Assembly: GCA_010015655.1 (NCBI GenBank)
Contig: ML976782.1
Location: 66,432 to 130,431, forward strand
Reading direction: 5' to 3'
DNA from: Bimuria novae-zelandiae CBS 107.79
Lineage: Eukaryota > Ascomycota > Dothideomycetes > Pleosporales > Didymosphaeriaceae
DNA length: 64,000 bases
A program made the position numbers and the translations under genes. A model generated the notes under the pieces. The model searched no databases and had not been told where the DNA came from. It was given only the letters and a program-made list of their open reading frames with translations. Positions within the stretch are counted from its first letter, which is position 1, and each line of letters begins with the position of its first letter. This document shows, in pieces, positions 36,550-49,500 of the stretch.

Positions 36550-39500
36550 ATCTGCAATAAAACACGATCCGTAATAGTTACTAGTTTTCTAACCAGACTA
36601 GCGCTGGTGCGCACCCTCTTAGTGCCTATTTTACTTTTCCTATTATAGACTTACTACTTCTTGCTATTATAATCGTGCTCTATAGTGTTAACTTTAGCAC
36701 AATTAACCCAGCCTTGCACGCGAAGCTTAAGCTAGTTATAGTTAATAAGATGCTCTATAGCTAAGTTAGATCTGGCCTTAGTTATTAAGTCTACTAGATT
36801 GTCACGTCTATTAATCTAGCGGATGTCCATGAGCTCACTGCGCTTATAGACCTTACGTAGAGCTATAATGTTAATTATAAGGCGCTTCTCCGTAGTAGTG
36901 CTAAGCTTAATAAGGTAATTGTATAAGGAGCGTAAGTCAGTGCACACGACAATAAGGATATTAGGGAGGTTAAGTCGCTATATAATTATGTTAATTGTAC
37001 CGCTAATTATAATTATAATGTTAACTCTATAGGCTATCGCGTAGATCTTAGATGCAAGGACGCTGCGAGTGACGCGCTTACACTTAATAGATAACTAGTA
37101 GATAATATTGCTAGTAAACTTGAAGTTACGATCGCTATCTTTAGTCTTATTGCTAAGCGTAATTACGAAGCCTATTTGTGATAACATGTCCTTATTATTA
37201 GTAAATAATGCGTCGATAAAGGTGTACAGCTTTAAGTTGCTTAAGTTTAGTAGGATAAAGTTAAGGCCGCGAGTAATATTCTCCTTTTACTAGATAATGC
37301 GCTTATTTAATCTGGCAATTTCTTCTTTTATAGGCTTACTCGCTTGGGCTGCAGTGGCGAGGTCGAAGCTCGCCTCTAGTTAATAGATTATCGCAATATA
37401 AGTACCTCGAGCGCGCTATTAAATGTATAATTACTTATTATTAGCTATTTCTAGCTTCTCGCCTTACTTCTTCTAGCGTAGAGTAATGGCGCGATTATTA
37501 TCATTAAGCTTAATAATGCAGCTGTTAAAGTCGATTTACGCGTCTAGTAAGAGAAACTACTTAGGCTTAGTCTTAAAACGCAGCTCTTGGTCCTTAAGGT
37601 CTGTAAAAGCTTTGTTAGATAGACCAAGCGTGTCGTTAGTTTACATGCTAATAATGCCAAAGCACTTACTATTGGCCTTACTAATAAGTAGGCATGGATT
37701 ATAAGTAGATGTCACCATGTAGAGAGTCTTGGTGTAGTGTTTATTATACGTTAACTACCAATAGGCACCTGCTTCAGCAATACCGTATAGCGGCTTAATA
37801 ATAACTATAACTATGTTTGTTAGATAACTTTCCTTAAGCTAGGCTGGTATGTTAGCCATAATAGTACGCTGGAGTGGATTATCCAATTACGTATAGGCCT
37901 AAGTAATGTCACGGAGCCAGAGGTACATGCCTAGCTTTAATAATAATGGTGTTAGAGCGATAATCACACGCTGGCTTGCACGCTAGATAGTAGGAAACTA
38001 TATTAAGATAAGCTTCTTATTATTATTAGCGTATTCTTAAATAATAAGACAGGACTTCTTATACGGGCGATTAGTAGTCTTGCCCTTAACTTTATTAATA
38101 ATGCGTGACTTAAAGATACGGACCTTATTATAACAGTAAGGACTATACTTCTTAAAGCGAAAGACACCTTGTGTTATAAGGGCGTTAATCTCTGCCTTTA
38201 TAAATGCTTTAAATAATTACCCTAGTGTTATAATCTTACTAACTGCTCGTAGCTTCTTGGCCAGGACAAGATTATCACGCTCACGTTAATTAAGGTTAAC
38301 TATAGTAGTTATAACTTTGTTAGGTTTTAGCTTATTCTTTAAGCCTTTTAGCCTATCGCGCTTACGCTTGGGCGCGGGCTCCTCTATAATAAGAGTAAAA
38401 TTATCGTTGGAGCCACCGTTATCCTCGTCCTTTATAGAAGGGGTAATAATAGTCGTATCGTCTGCATAATACGGGCGCACTACGGTGATGCGGAAGGTAA
38501 CTTATTTATTATTAATTTTAATAACCACAGATTGCTTGTTAACGTGGAGGACGATTATCTAATACAGGCCAGACTATCTATAGTTCTCTCGCCAGACCTT
38601 AACGCTACTTAGGATAGGTAATAGTAAGATATTAGTTACGTTAGGACTATTACAAGTTGCAAGAGCCTTATTAACTTAGCGCTTTGCCTTAATCTTGCGT
38701 ACTTTAGCTATTGCTTTGCGCACTACAGCGCCGCGGGCGGTAATAGATAGTAATAGTAGTAATTTCTTTAATAGGCGAGGATATGCTCTAAAGACGAGAA
38801 GAGTTAGGACAAGTCCGTTAGGACCTGCGGTGTTATTAATAGCCTTAACAGCTATCTGCAAGATATATTCGGGAGCGGTTATGCGTCTAACGTCTGTAGA
38901 GATCACCCTATAAGCACGGTAAATAGGAGTATAATAGCGCTTAACCTTGCCAATTAAATAATATGCCTCTACTAGGACTTCCTTAACCTCGATTGCAAGT
39001 AACGTGGCGTTATTAATAAACTCGTTAGTAATAAAGTTCTTACTAGCATCTATCTTAATAACGTTGGGAGGACTAACGTACATGTCGATCCACATGGCGC
39101 GAAGGAGATCTCAAGTAGTGTTTACTTAGATATTTAGCATGAATTAAGCAGCTTAAAAAGCTATAGCTCTATTAACTGCGTAGAGCACTGGTTTCTGATT
39201 AATATATATTATATTAATAATAACGCATGAGTTAAAGTCCATGTTATCGCGAATAGTGAAGCGGAAACGGCCAGGTGCTTTACTGTAGATTTAACACTAG
39301 TAACAGTACTTATTAATGCGATTAATAATATCCTTATTAATGTCTTTATAGCCTGCTTTACTGAGGATCTTGTGCAGTTGTCTAGTAGCAGGATGGCTAA
39401 AGCGTTAGTAAAGCTAGCGCAGCTTAGTCTTGGTTAAGTAGTAGATAAAAGTCTCTTGTTTATTAAGCAGGAGCTATGGATGTCCCTATTTACGGATAAT

Positions 39501-41800
39501 TAGGAATTCTTTGCCACCTTAAACAAGCATATTGTCGATGTTGTTAAAGAAGATACCATAATAATCCATATTATTTAAGTAGAGCAGAAATAGTATGTTG
39601 GTTAGCATTACTATAAAGGTAATTATACTAAATAGCGTGCTGACATTGACGTCGCTAAGGGAGAAACACTCTAGATTATCTCTAAATCAGATTTAATAAC
39701 GTTTTATAGTGGACTTATTAATAACTGCAAATAGTTAAATAAGCTGCAGCGCCTTTACTTGTGTCTTATTAGCAGTTAAGACACTAACTGCACTAGTGTT
39801 AGGCATAATACCTTAAAAGATATCTACGCCATAGCGTGAATTAAATAAGAAAAGTTAAGCATCTTTATTTACTTTGCTAGAGATATAAGGATTATTACCT
39901 ATAATTGCATAAAGTGCGGCAGCGTTATTAAGGCTAGAGACAATAGCGTCGCCGTTAACCTTGCCACAGGATGCAGTTAAGTAGACTTAGTTAGTAAAAT
40001 ATACTTTAATGTTATTATTACTAGCATTATTATCGCTGCCGTCGCTGTCTTCAAGCTCTATACCTTTATGGCCAGCGAGAAACACTTTATAGCTTAGGGT
40101 ATTAGGATTATCTTAAGCGTATTAGTTATAGCGTTAGCGATGCTCCATGCGCTCCTTCTTTAAGTGTTAAGTTAATTAGCACTTAGGCTACTTATAGATA
40201 AAGTATGTCTTATTACGGCGATTGCCTAAGTAGTTTAACTAATAGTTATTATTATTAAATTGATTGCCGCGCGATCCGCCTTAACCTTAATAGCGGTGGC
40301 TGTAGTAGGTATTATCTAATAATCCTGTAGCTTATTAATTATTATAGATATAGTGGCGATTAGTGTAATACTGCTCATCTGCATCTCGTAATAGAAACTA
40401 GCTATTAAGATAATAGCTTAACCACATGCTAACTGCGTTGCAGAGATCTATAGCAACACCTTTAAATATAGTCGCTGGCTTTAAGCAAGCTATAGTAGTT
40501 GCTTTAATGTCACGATATGCGCTAAGGAGCTGTTACGCAAGTAAATACTAATTATAGCTCTTATCCTAGTCCTGTGATAGTGCCTAATAGAGCATGTTTA
40601 TCTTACTAATAACTATTTTAAGACACTCTATAGGGTCTTTCTTAGAGTTAGTAGTTATAACGCTCTTGAGCGTAGTGCTATACCACTCCTAAAGGTATAT
40701 TTAGTAAGCTTGTATAGTGTTAAAGTACGTGCGTAGCTTGTTAAGTATTATATTATAAGTAAGCGTAAGCGCCTGGGGAGCAATGTAATCGTAGTAATAC
40801 TAAAGCGCTTAGCTAGTAAGCATAATAGAGAGTGCTATTTTATACTACTTATCCTTATTAATCCTAGCCTTGGTGCAGAGGTCGTTAAACACCTTAATCT
40901 TTGTCTTAAGGATGTTATATTTATTACCTAAATACTTCTGCTCCGGCGTGTATAACTTGGCGAGGTTAGTAAGTAAATAAGAGTTGTTCTATACAGGCGT
41001 AAATCTAGGTTATAATAATAATAATAATCCTCTACCTAGCGGAGCTCGCTGTTACCGCTATTATTCTTTATTATCTGTAATTTGGTGGCACTTGAAGCCT
41101 TCGCAGAGCTTTATAAGCTTAAGATACTTGGCAGGCTATTTTAGGACAGCGGTTAATGTGAGGAGTTCTGCGAATTAGTTAGGGAGATTGTCACTATTAC
41201 CCTGCTTAATATAGATACCTTGCTAGCGGAGGAGCTCTTTAAGTGCTTTTTAGATACGCTTATTAATGCTATTAAAGAGATCGCGGGTGAAATTCTCGAA
41301 ATACTCCTTAAACTTAAGTAGTAGAAATAGGTCAAATATGTTATCTTCTTCTACCTGTATTATCTAGTTAATAACTATAGTATTAAGTTTGTCTGTATTA
41401 ATGGTGGCGTTGGCGATGTTAAAATCTTAGTTGGCGTACTAGTCCTTATAGATTATTTTGTCTAGGTACCACGAGCGATCCTTTATTTAGGTGTACTTTA
41501 TAATAGCGTTTTAGATGTGGGCCTGTAATTAGTGTGATTTAATAAGAGTTAGCGTGGTTAACGCAAATCTCCTTCCAAACTAAGCCTTAGTAGGGATAAT
41601 CTAGGCGGAGAGATCCTTTAAATACGAGGCGCCGCTGATCCTAATACAGGATAGTAGTAAGCTTGTCGTACCTATACTTCGCACTAGCGATGCTGTATCC
41701 TGGGCCTTGGTAGGGGAGGAGGCATGCGCTAACCGCTTCTATCGCCAAAATACTCAGCCTAAAACGTGCGCTAAGATTCCCTGTACATAGTATATCTTGC
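36550..41800 (-). pseudogene. Copia-C gag-pol, RIP-degraded
   Basis: Gag occupies about 41,800-40,300 and contains a decayed zinc-knuckle-like stretch near 40,165-40,220. A protease-like stretch reads DIFQGIMPNTSA (about 39,800), where the family has DTGA. The integrase has FSHPATRQLHKIL with CYQC (about 39,280-39,400). Its catalytic core at 39095-38676 is open for 139 codons: IKIDASKNFITNEFINNA, LAIEVKEVLVEAYYLIGKVKRY and YILQIAVKAINNTAGP. In this fungal copia branch, the Asp after IK and the Glu in GKVxRY region complete the DDE triad. A 64-codon basic linker (38480-38286) and the reverse transcriptase follow downstream (38,200-36,600). Confidence 0.75.
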
Positions 41801-41829
41801 TAATCTGTGGTGTAGCAACTACTAATTAG

Positions 41830-42071
41830 TGTTAATACGGTAATAGGCTATTAGATTAAGACTTCGTTGCAACGATGTAGTATTAATTTAATTCTTAATT
41901 GTAGATCTATTATAGTGGGCTATTGTGAAAAGTATTTATCAAGCGTGGTTTGTTCCCTGCTAGCCCGATCAGGACTAGCGCAACAAACCGCAGGCAAACT
42001 ACGCAACAAACCGCAGGCAAACTATATAGTGGTAAAAGCCGTAGCAGTGTTGCGTAGGTTTAATACCAACA
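41830..42071 (-). repeat. Copia-C LTR (5' LTR of the element)
   Basis: 242 bases, on + TGTTAATACGG ... ATACCAACA. It includes a partly duplicated motif (CAACAAACCGCAGGCAAAC, twice in tandem at about 41980-42025). Confidence 0.9.
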
Positions 42072-42259
42072 CAGGCTTATAATACTAAAATAGTTAAAAA
42101 GTATAAGAAGAAAGTTAAGTATATTATTTAAAAAAAAAAGTCTTATATTTAAAGAGGTAGTTAAGCTATTATAAAAGCGTATAGAACCTCTAAAAGCTAC
42201 TTAAAGTAAGGATAGTAATGCAATACTAAAGCCTTTAAATTAAGCTTAGCGCTACTATA

Positions 42260-42717
42260 TGTTAGGATCTGAACATGTATGGGACGCGGAGGACCAACGG
42301 GCCCTCAGCGGGGGTGACACTTGGTGGGGTTGCGCAACCGAGATCACGTGATGTACCATCCAGCCAAGACATACCATCTAGCCAAGATCATGGACGGTAT
42401 ACCATCCATGGATGACACGACCATCCACCAGAAAGATAGGATGGCAGAAAGATAGGTGGACGGTAACCAATAAACCTCTTGTATATAAACCAACACGAAT
42501 ACCCTTATGGCATTCGTGTTCAATCTTGTTTATTAATCTATCGTTTAGATCTGAGTAAGCAACCTTGTTGATTTAATTATGCCATACACACCTTCGATAC
42601 CAACGCCCTAGTGACAAGCGCAAGCTATTACTACAACCTCTCCCGTCCTACTAGTATTCCTACCCGAGAACCAACCCTAACCCCTTAGGGATTAGCTATC
42701 CTTTTAGGGACTTAACA
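42260..42717 (+). repeat. Gypsy-D 5' LTR
   Basis: 458 bases with several short repeats of the type ACCATCCAGCC (42355-42450) and a TATATAAACC box near 42482 that could serve as the promoter. It matches 48653-49110 apart from transitions such as CCCTCAGCG against CCCTTAGCG. Confidence 0.95.
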
Positions 42718-42734
42718 TTTTAAACACCCTTAAC

Positions 42735-44340
42735 ATGAATACTAACAGGACCCCTAACTCTTCTATAGCTTTGGACAACTATATCACCCCTATAAGGGAT
42801 GGCAAGAACAAGGCGCACAAACCTAACTTATATAATAGTAATTGTACCCTCCTCGATACCTAGCTCTTATAGCTAGACCTCTACTTCTTTAACCAGAACT
42901 AAGACCTTAAAGACAAGAAGAAGGTTATCTTCGCAGCAACTTACATGCGAGGAAGCGCTAAAGAATGGATCTATCCCTACTTAGTTAAGTACCTAGACAT
43001 GGATCACGATAACGAGGATAAAGACTACATTAATCGCAACAAAGATGCTATTAATATTATTAAGGACTACGCCAACTTTAAGAAATGCCTCTAACAGATA
43101 TTTAGAATTGCTAATAAAACTACTATTACTAAGCAAGCGATCCAGACAATTTAATAGTAATAATCCGTAGCTAAGTATGCAGCCGAATTCCGCAAGTACG
43201 CCGTGCAACTCGACTAGGAGGATAAATCTCTTAAAACAATATATAAACAAGGCCTTAAACGTAATATGCGCGAAGAACTCCTGCGTAGTAGTGCAAAAAT
43301 AGAGACCTTAGAAGAACTATACAAAGAGACTATCCGCATTAATGGGGAATGGTTTGCATTGCAAGAAGAGCTACGCAAGAACCCGAGGAACGTTAGTTTT
43401 AGATAATAGGCACCTGTAGTCTACAGAGCGCCGCCAAAAACACCTCGACGCCAGTAACGCAACTACTACGGACCCTAACCCATAGAAGATGTCTAGTTTA
43501 ACAACCTGGAAAAGGGAATAGGAAAGACTATAGGCTTCTGAAAGCCTAACCAACGTATCTCAGATGGAACCCGACGACAGGGGACCAAGACGCGTAAATG
43601 CTTTACATGTGGCAAACCAGGCTACATCGCCAGGAACTGCAGATCTAAGAATAAGGTTATTAAATAGTTAAACGTACTTACCGTCGATGACACAGAAGTA
43701 ACCGACAAAGAATGGCAGGTAATACCCTCCATTAAGCAATCTAATATCCTGGATAAGAACTTAGAGTGATTAGACTCGCCTAACTCGCGACTCTACAAGG
43801 ATGCATACAAAGGTTTGAATAAGGAAAAGATAGAGCTAATGCCTCGATCTCCTACACCTCACCCTAGCTAGAACAAACCTATTACTAGCAAGACGACGAA
43901 TGTTTTCGACTTCTTGGAAAAACACCAACCTCGAGAAGGAGACTTCGGGTTTACGGCGGTAGAACGACAAGACTATGCAGAAGCATTTTTTCATGCTTAC
44001 CAACCCGACCTAGTTAGTAAAGCAGTAAGAGAAATGGCAGATCACCGCTACGCCCACGAAGACCCTAAGAAGAAATACCTAAACAAAAGACCGAACTACG
44101 AACCACAGTACAACCTAGACCACCGTAACCCTACGCATAAGACCATACGATGGACCCTCTGCAGAGAAGATTAATATACTATTTATTACTAAGCTAAGGA
44201 ATACAGCTACTTTCCCCGAACGTACTAACGATGCAGATAGGAGTGGTTTAACTACCCTATCACCTATTATAACGTTTACCTCTAGGATAAACGTGAAAAG
44301 CGATACTTTCCACACCTTAACTAAGCGCTAAACTAAGTAA
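42735..44340 (+). pseudogene. Gypsy-D gag with CCHC zinc knuckle
   Basis: ATG 42735 lies 18 bases after the 5' LTR and opens one frame. A retrotransposon-gag domain (FAATYMRGSAKEWIYPYL, about 42930-42985; AAEFRKYAVQLD, about 43180) is followed by a knuckle CFTCGKPGYIARNC at 43599-43640. Its metal-binding His has become Tyr (CAC to TAC), a RIP-type loss. A TGA at 43767 may be the gag end or a mutated codon. The frame stays readable to about 44330 (86 open codons at 43914-44174). Confidence 0.8.
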
Positions 44341-44639
44341 TGTTGCTACTAGTTAATGGAAAATGCGCATCTGACAAATGGCAAACATGCTTACACCCCG
44401 ATTATAAGGAACACAAAGAGAAAAAAGGAAAGCATGGGTTCAATCGCATACTAAAAGGGACCACGACCCTTAGGATTGAAACGGTAACGAAGGAAGAGGA
44501 CGGTGAAGCTCTCCTAGAAAAGGGCTAGTAGCAGTCTTAGGAGAAGAAGAAGGAAGGACACCTTAATCCCGCAAAGCCACCTATAGAAAAGATATCTTTT
44601 TTAGACCTAGGCTCAGGAGGGAAGACGCCTTTAGAGAAC

Positions 44640-47600
44640 TAAATGCCATAAATAGTTAGGCATTAATCAAGCTACCAGTACAGCTTAAAGAAACATGAAT
44701 AAAAGCCATGCTGGACTCAGGAGCATAGGAAAGCTATGTGTTAAGAAAAGCACTTAATAGAGCAGGACTCTATAAGCGCAAGAAGGCTATACCCTATGCT
44801 ATCTATGTCGCGAATAGACAACTAATGCCCGGCAAAGCAACGATTAAATACGAGGTCGAAACTACCCTTACGATCCATAGACACCAGGAATTAATTACCC
44901 TCGACATCATTAAGGAAGCTAATCACGACGTAATTTTAAGACTATTCTAGTTAAGGAAGCATAATCCTACAATTAATTAGGAGAGAAAAAAGCTATCCTT
45001 TAAGCGCTGTAACTGTGCATTGCAAGCAAAGCCTACGCATTAATAGAGCATGATAGTAGATAAGAGAGCTATTAACACTATAGTCTCGCGACGGATAGTC
45101 GAAAAACGGAAGAAACCCTTGGTAGACGCTGGCAGGAACCACCAGGTCACAGAGCGCAAGAAGATGAAGGAAAGCACAAACCATGAAATTCCGGAGTGCT
45201 ATCGAGCATGGAATCATATGTTCACCGAGAGAGAGGGAAAAGCAAACCTTCCAGAACATTAGCCCTAGGATCTAGCGATAGACCTAGTAGAAGGGAAAAC
45301 GCCACCCTTTAGACCACTATATGGCAAGACTGGAAAAGAACTCCAGCAAGAAAAGGAATTCATCGAGACGAATCTCGCGAAAGGATATATACGACCATCG
45401 AAGTCACTAGCAGCCAGCCCTTTTATGTTTATTATAAAGAAAGACGGCACACCACGACCATATGTTAACTATTAAAAGATTAACAACATGACGATTAAAA
45501 ATTAATACCTACTACTAAACATCTTAGAATTAAGAGACTGACTCTTAAGAGCCAAACGCTTTACACTAATAGACTTACGAGATAGATACCACCTTATATA
45601 AATTAAGGAAGGTGATAAGTAGAAGACAGCGTTTAGGTCACGCTATAGACTATTTAAATACATAGTTATGCCTTTTAGACTCACTAACGCACTGGCAAAC
45701 TTCTAAGCACTAGTTAACCACGTACTCTATAACTACCTAGACATATTCGTTATCGCATACATAGACGATATACTCGTTTACTCTAAAAACGATTCAGATT
45801 ATGTTCCGTATGTACAGACAGTGTTAACAGCACTAGACAAGGCACACCTTAGGATTAAACTAAAAAAGTGTAAGTAGCACGTAATATAACTTAAATTCCT
45901 AAGACACGTTATTAGCATAGAAGGAATCGAAGTCGCACCTAACAAGATTAAATATATTAAGAACTAGCTAATACTAAAGATAGCGAAAAACATCTAAGAA
46001 TTCTTAGGATTCTGTGGATTTAATCGACAATTCATTAAGGATTACGCAAAGATTACGATACCACTTACAAACCTTATAAGAAAAGACATACTATTTACAT
46101 GGACTGTAGAGTGTAGAATGTTGTTCTAACTCTTAAAAACCGCATGCATTATGCCACTAGTACTCATCCACTTCAGGGATGGAAAACCACTACGAATCGA
46201 AACGGACGCAAGCGACCTCGCAATAGGCGCCTGCGCGAAATAAGAAAAAGATAACAAATGGCACCCTATTACATATTACTCATGCAAGTTTACCGACACG
46301 GAAGCACGATATAACGTACACGACAAGGAACTATACGCAATTGTTAAAACACTAAAACACTAGAGAATCTACGCTCTTAGCTACTCTACACTTAAGATCT
46401 TTACGGACTATAAGAACCTTACACGCTTCACGACTATAAAAGAACTTACGCTAAGATAGGTAAGATAGTCGGAAACGCTTAGACAATACAAATTCAAGAT
46501 TATATATATACCTGGCAAAGAAAACGGACGAGTAGACGCACTTAGCTAACAACACGATCTTATAAGGGATAAAGTTAAAACCTACTCCGTAATACTAAAA
46601 CAAAATCCCGATAGTTTTTTAGAACCCACGGCGGAACTTAATTAACTCCTTGTACTCACACGAGAAGTACCCAAGGAACAACAGATAGAGGTTATACAAT
46701 AATACCACGACGACCCTGTATACGGACACCCTAGAATTAAAAAGATAGTGGAACTAATTTAGAGGAACTATAGCTTTAAAGGAATTAAGGAAGCAGTAGC
46801 AACCTACATACGTAAATATACAAAATGCTAACGTAATAAACACGCAACACATCTTAAGTACAAAGAAATGCAAGCTATCCAGATACCTATAGCACCTTAG
46901 GAAGACATCGCAATAGACTTTGTCACAGGATTGCCAAAGTTAAAAGATCCCACAAACGGAGTAAGTTACGACGTAATACTAGTAATCGTATGCAGATTTA
47001 CTAAATACGTGGAATTACTATCGTGCAAAAAGGTAATAATAGTAACGGAACTAGCGTTCCTTATCCTAGATTAATTTATACGACATTATGGTATCCCTAA
47101 GACAATTATTAGCGACAGAGACAAACTCTTTACTTTAAACTACTAGACAACACTCACGGCACTTATTAGAACAAAATGAAAACTATTAACAGCCTACCAC
47201 CCACAGACGGATGGACAAACAGAACGTATAAATTAAACAATAGAAACGTACCTACGCATCTACTGCAATAACCAGAAGAATAACTAGATTTCCCTATTAC
47301 TAATAGCACAATTAGCATATAACAACAAGATATTAGTAGTAACTGGATATACACTGTTCTATGCAAACCACGGAAGACATCCACATCTCTTTAATTAGAC
47401 ATTTCCTACTACTATCAGAACGGAAGAAGCCATTAACACGGCTACAAAAATAAAAGAAATATATTAATAACTCCGAGAGAACCTCGAGAAAGCTTAACAG
47501 CAAAGCATTTCCTATATAAACTAAAAAAGAAAAATGGCACCTCAGCTAAAGAAGGGGGATAAAGCATATCTACTTACGAAAAATCTTCGAACCTAGAAGA

Positions 47601-47965
47601 AAAAGCACAAGAAACTAGATCATGTTAAGGTCGGACTATTTTTTATTTCTAAATAAGTATCACCGGTTAACTACTGATTGGAATTACCACCAGACGCCAA
47701 AATACACCCAGTATTCCACATAGACCAATTAGAACTAGTAGACTCTAAAACACTAGTCGAAACCACCTTCTATCACCAACTAGAGGAGGAAACCGAATTT
47801 AAAGTTAAGAAGATACTACGACACACAGATTAGCCACGAACCTACTTAATTAAGTAGAAAGGATATCTACACTTAGAAGACACATAGAAACTAGAAGTAA
47901 ACCTTAATAACTATCGCTAAATATTAGCACAATACCATCGTCAGACCACGAGAAGGAACCCGGAA
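44640..47965 (+). pseudogene. Gypsy-D pol: protease, RT, RNase H, integrase, chromodomain
   Basis: The protease box MLDSGA is at 44708-44725. The reverse transcriptase has FRPLYGKTGKELQ, GYIRPSKSLAASPFMFIIKK (about 45385-45445), the catalytic YIDD at 45758-45769 and FLRHVIS. RNase H includes LRIETDASDLAIGA (about 46195) and HDKELYAIVKTLKH. The integrase HHCC is YHDDPVYGHPRIKK ... CRNKH-like (46,700-46,850), with the first Asp in EDIAIDFVTGLPK (about 46,905), the second in IISDRDKLF (about 47,108), and TAYHPQTDGQTERIN at about 47190-47235 carrying Glu. The chromodomain is at about 47,800-47,930. Breaks are TAG/TAA. Confidence 0.87.
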
Positions 47966-48521
47966 CGATCGAAGGAGAACTAGATAGGAACTCGTTAAGA
48001 AGAAGATCTATTAGTGGATCAGGAAGGAGATTGTTGGCCTGTGACTAGCCTGGATTAGCAAGGAAATCGTCTTGGAACGGAGCGTCCGCACTCGAGCTCT
48101 CTGTCTCTTGCACCTTATTCTGGGTATCTAGTAATTTCCTATCCCGACGCGCGAATAGCCTCTTACGACTCTTAATCTCTAATAACTTACGCTTATGCTA
48201 AGCAAGTTCTTGTTAACTGCGCAACGTCTCTTCCTTAGCGCGAGCTAACTCTAGCCGCTTTTCACGCTCTTTATCCTCTACCTTCTCCTACTCCTCTTTA
48301 GGAACAAACAGCTCACACTCGCTCCTTGCAGCGATACAACCAGCACAACGACCAGACGCAGTATCCACGAAACAACGAATGTTCAGCTTTTCGCAGCGGG
48401 TGCAGCGGAAAGGCATCTCCTTACTACTCCCTTCAACACGACGAATGCGATCACGCCGCTCTTAGGTCGAAGTCTTCTTGCGAGGCGCGCGCGCTTTACA
48501 GGGCTTAGGATCCTTAGGCAT
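47904..48521 (-). pseudogene. Gypsy-D antisense ORF: Zn(II)2Cys6-type cluster plus coiled-coil tail
   Basis: Reading leftward from ATG 48519-48521 (MPKDPKPCKARAPRKKTS), one frame of 205 codons runs to a TAA at 47904. It holds C-x2-C-x6-C-x8-C-x2-C-x6-C at 48315-48404 (RCTRCEKLNIRCF ... GRCAGCIAARSECELFV). This is exactly the spacing of fungal binuclear zinc-cluster DNA-binding domains. A long charged stretch of likely coiled coil follows, then an acidic Ser-rich tail ending SWSDDGIVLI. Five in-frame stops are TAA/TAG at Gln- or Trp-type codons. Its 3' end overlaps the end of pol on the other strand. The layout fits a DNA-binding regulator. Any role in the element's own expression is inference. 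Confidence 0.72.
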
Positions 48522-48652
48522 GGTCAGGAAGGCACTAAGACCAGAACGCGAAAACAGCGACTCACGCGAGTATTTATATGCAACGACCGTATCTGCAGCT
48601 AGGGGGCGCGGAACAAGGATACCAAGGACGCTATCTAGAAGAGGGGAGGTGA

Positions 48653-49110
48653 TGTTAGGATCTGAACATGTATGGGACGCGGAGGACCAACGGGCCCTTA
48701 GCGGGGGTGACACTTGGTGGGGTTGCGCAACCGAGATCACGTGATATACCATCCAGCCAAGACATACCATCCAGCCAAGATCATGGACGGTATACCATCC
48801 ATGGATGACACGACCATCCACCAGAAAGATAGGATGGCAGAAAGATAGGTAGACGGTAACTAATAAACCTCTTGTATATAAACCAACACGAATACCCTTA
48901 TAGCATTCGTGTTTAATCTTGTTTATCAATCTATCGTTTGGATCTAAGTAAGCAACCTTGTTAATTTGATTGTGCCGTACACACCTTTAATACTAACGCC
49001 CTAGTGACAAGCGCAAGCTATTACTACAACCTCTCTCGTCCTACCAGTATTCCTGCCCGAGAACCAACCCTAACCCCTTAGGGATTAGCTATCCTTTTGG
49101 GGACTTAACA
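48653..49110 (+). repeat. Gypsy-D 3' LTR
   Basis: 458 bases matching 42260-42717. It is followed by the target duplication CTATA (49111-49115). Confidence 0.95.
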
Positions 49111-49115
49111 CTATA

Positions 49116-49500
49116 ATAGGTATAATTTAATTAAGTATAATATAAAGACTTATCTAGCGCGTAAGAAACCTTGCGTAATATAATTATTATATAAAATTAG
49201 ATATTCGTGTTATTAATAGTGGTGTTTCGCGGTGCCAAGAAGTCCCTAATCGATTTACTTGTGTAATCGATTCGCTTATGGCGTACGTTATACTATATAA
49301 TTACCTGTTCTTTTATTATAGTTAGCCTTATTAAGTTAGGCATGTAATTATATTAAAAGGTCTTTTTAGCGCGTTAGTTACTTAGTATAGTTTAAAAAAC
49401 GTTATAGATTAATATAGTGCGTTATAAAGTTAAATTTATGTTTTATTTAGTAGCCTAGAGCGCCAGCTATATATAAGCTTTTCTTAAGTATGTAGCTAGT
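49116..49500. other. AT-rich remnant between Gypsy-D and a solo LTR
   Basis: No gene is visible. At about 49236-49265 the self-complementary octamer AATCGATT occurs twice, 9 bases apart. The stretch 42072-42254 on the other side of Gypsy-D is similarly AT-rich and may be the other half of the same target repeat. Confidence 0.35.

Larger units (their letters stand above)
36254..42071 (-). mobile_element. Copia-C, Ty1/copia-type retrotransposon, minus strand
   Basis: Two 242-base LTRs (36254-36495 and 41830-42071) flank minus-strand gag and pol. A purine tract on the minus strand (AAAAGAAAAGATAGCCAG) adjoins the LTR at 36254-36495, so that LTR is the 3' one. The outer 5-base flanks are CTAAT (36249-36253) and CAGGC (42072-42076). 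They do not match, so a target duplication is not seen. A third LTR copy, solo, is at 56794-57035. Confidence 0.87.
42260..49110 (+). mobile_element. Gypsy-D, complete Ty3/Gypsy chromovirus-like retrotransposon
   Basis: 458-base LTRs at 42260-42717 and 48653-49110 start TGTTAGGATC and end ACTTAACA. The target duplication CTATA is at 42255-42259 and 49111-49115. A polypurine tract (AGAAGAGGGGAGGTGA) precedes the 3' LTR. The total is 6851 bases. The order is gag with zinc knuckle, protease, RT, RNase H, integrase, chromodomain, antisense ORF. Confidence 0.95.

Noticed and set aside
48462..48929. Minus-strand 155-codon frame across the Gypsy-D 3' LTR
   Set aside because: Only its last part overlaps the antisense gene, which starts at 48521. 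The LTR part is not conserved as protein in the other LTR.
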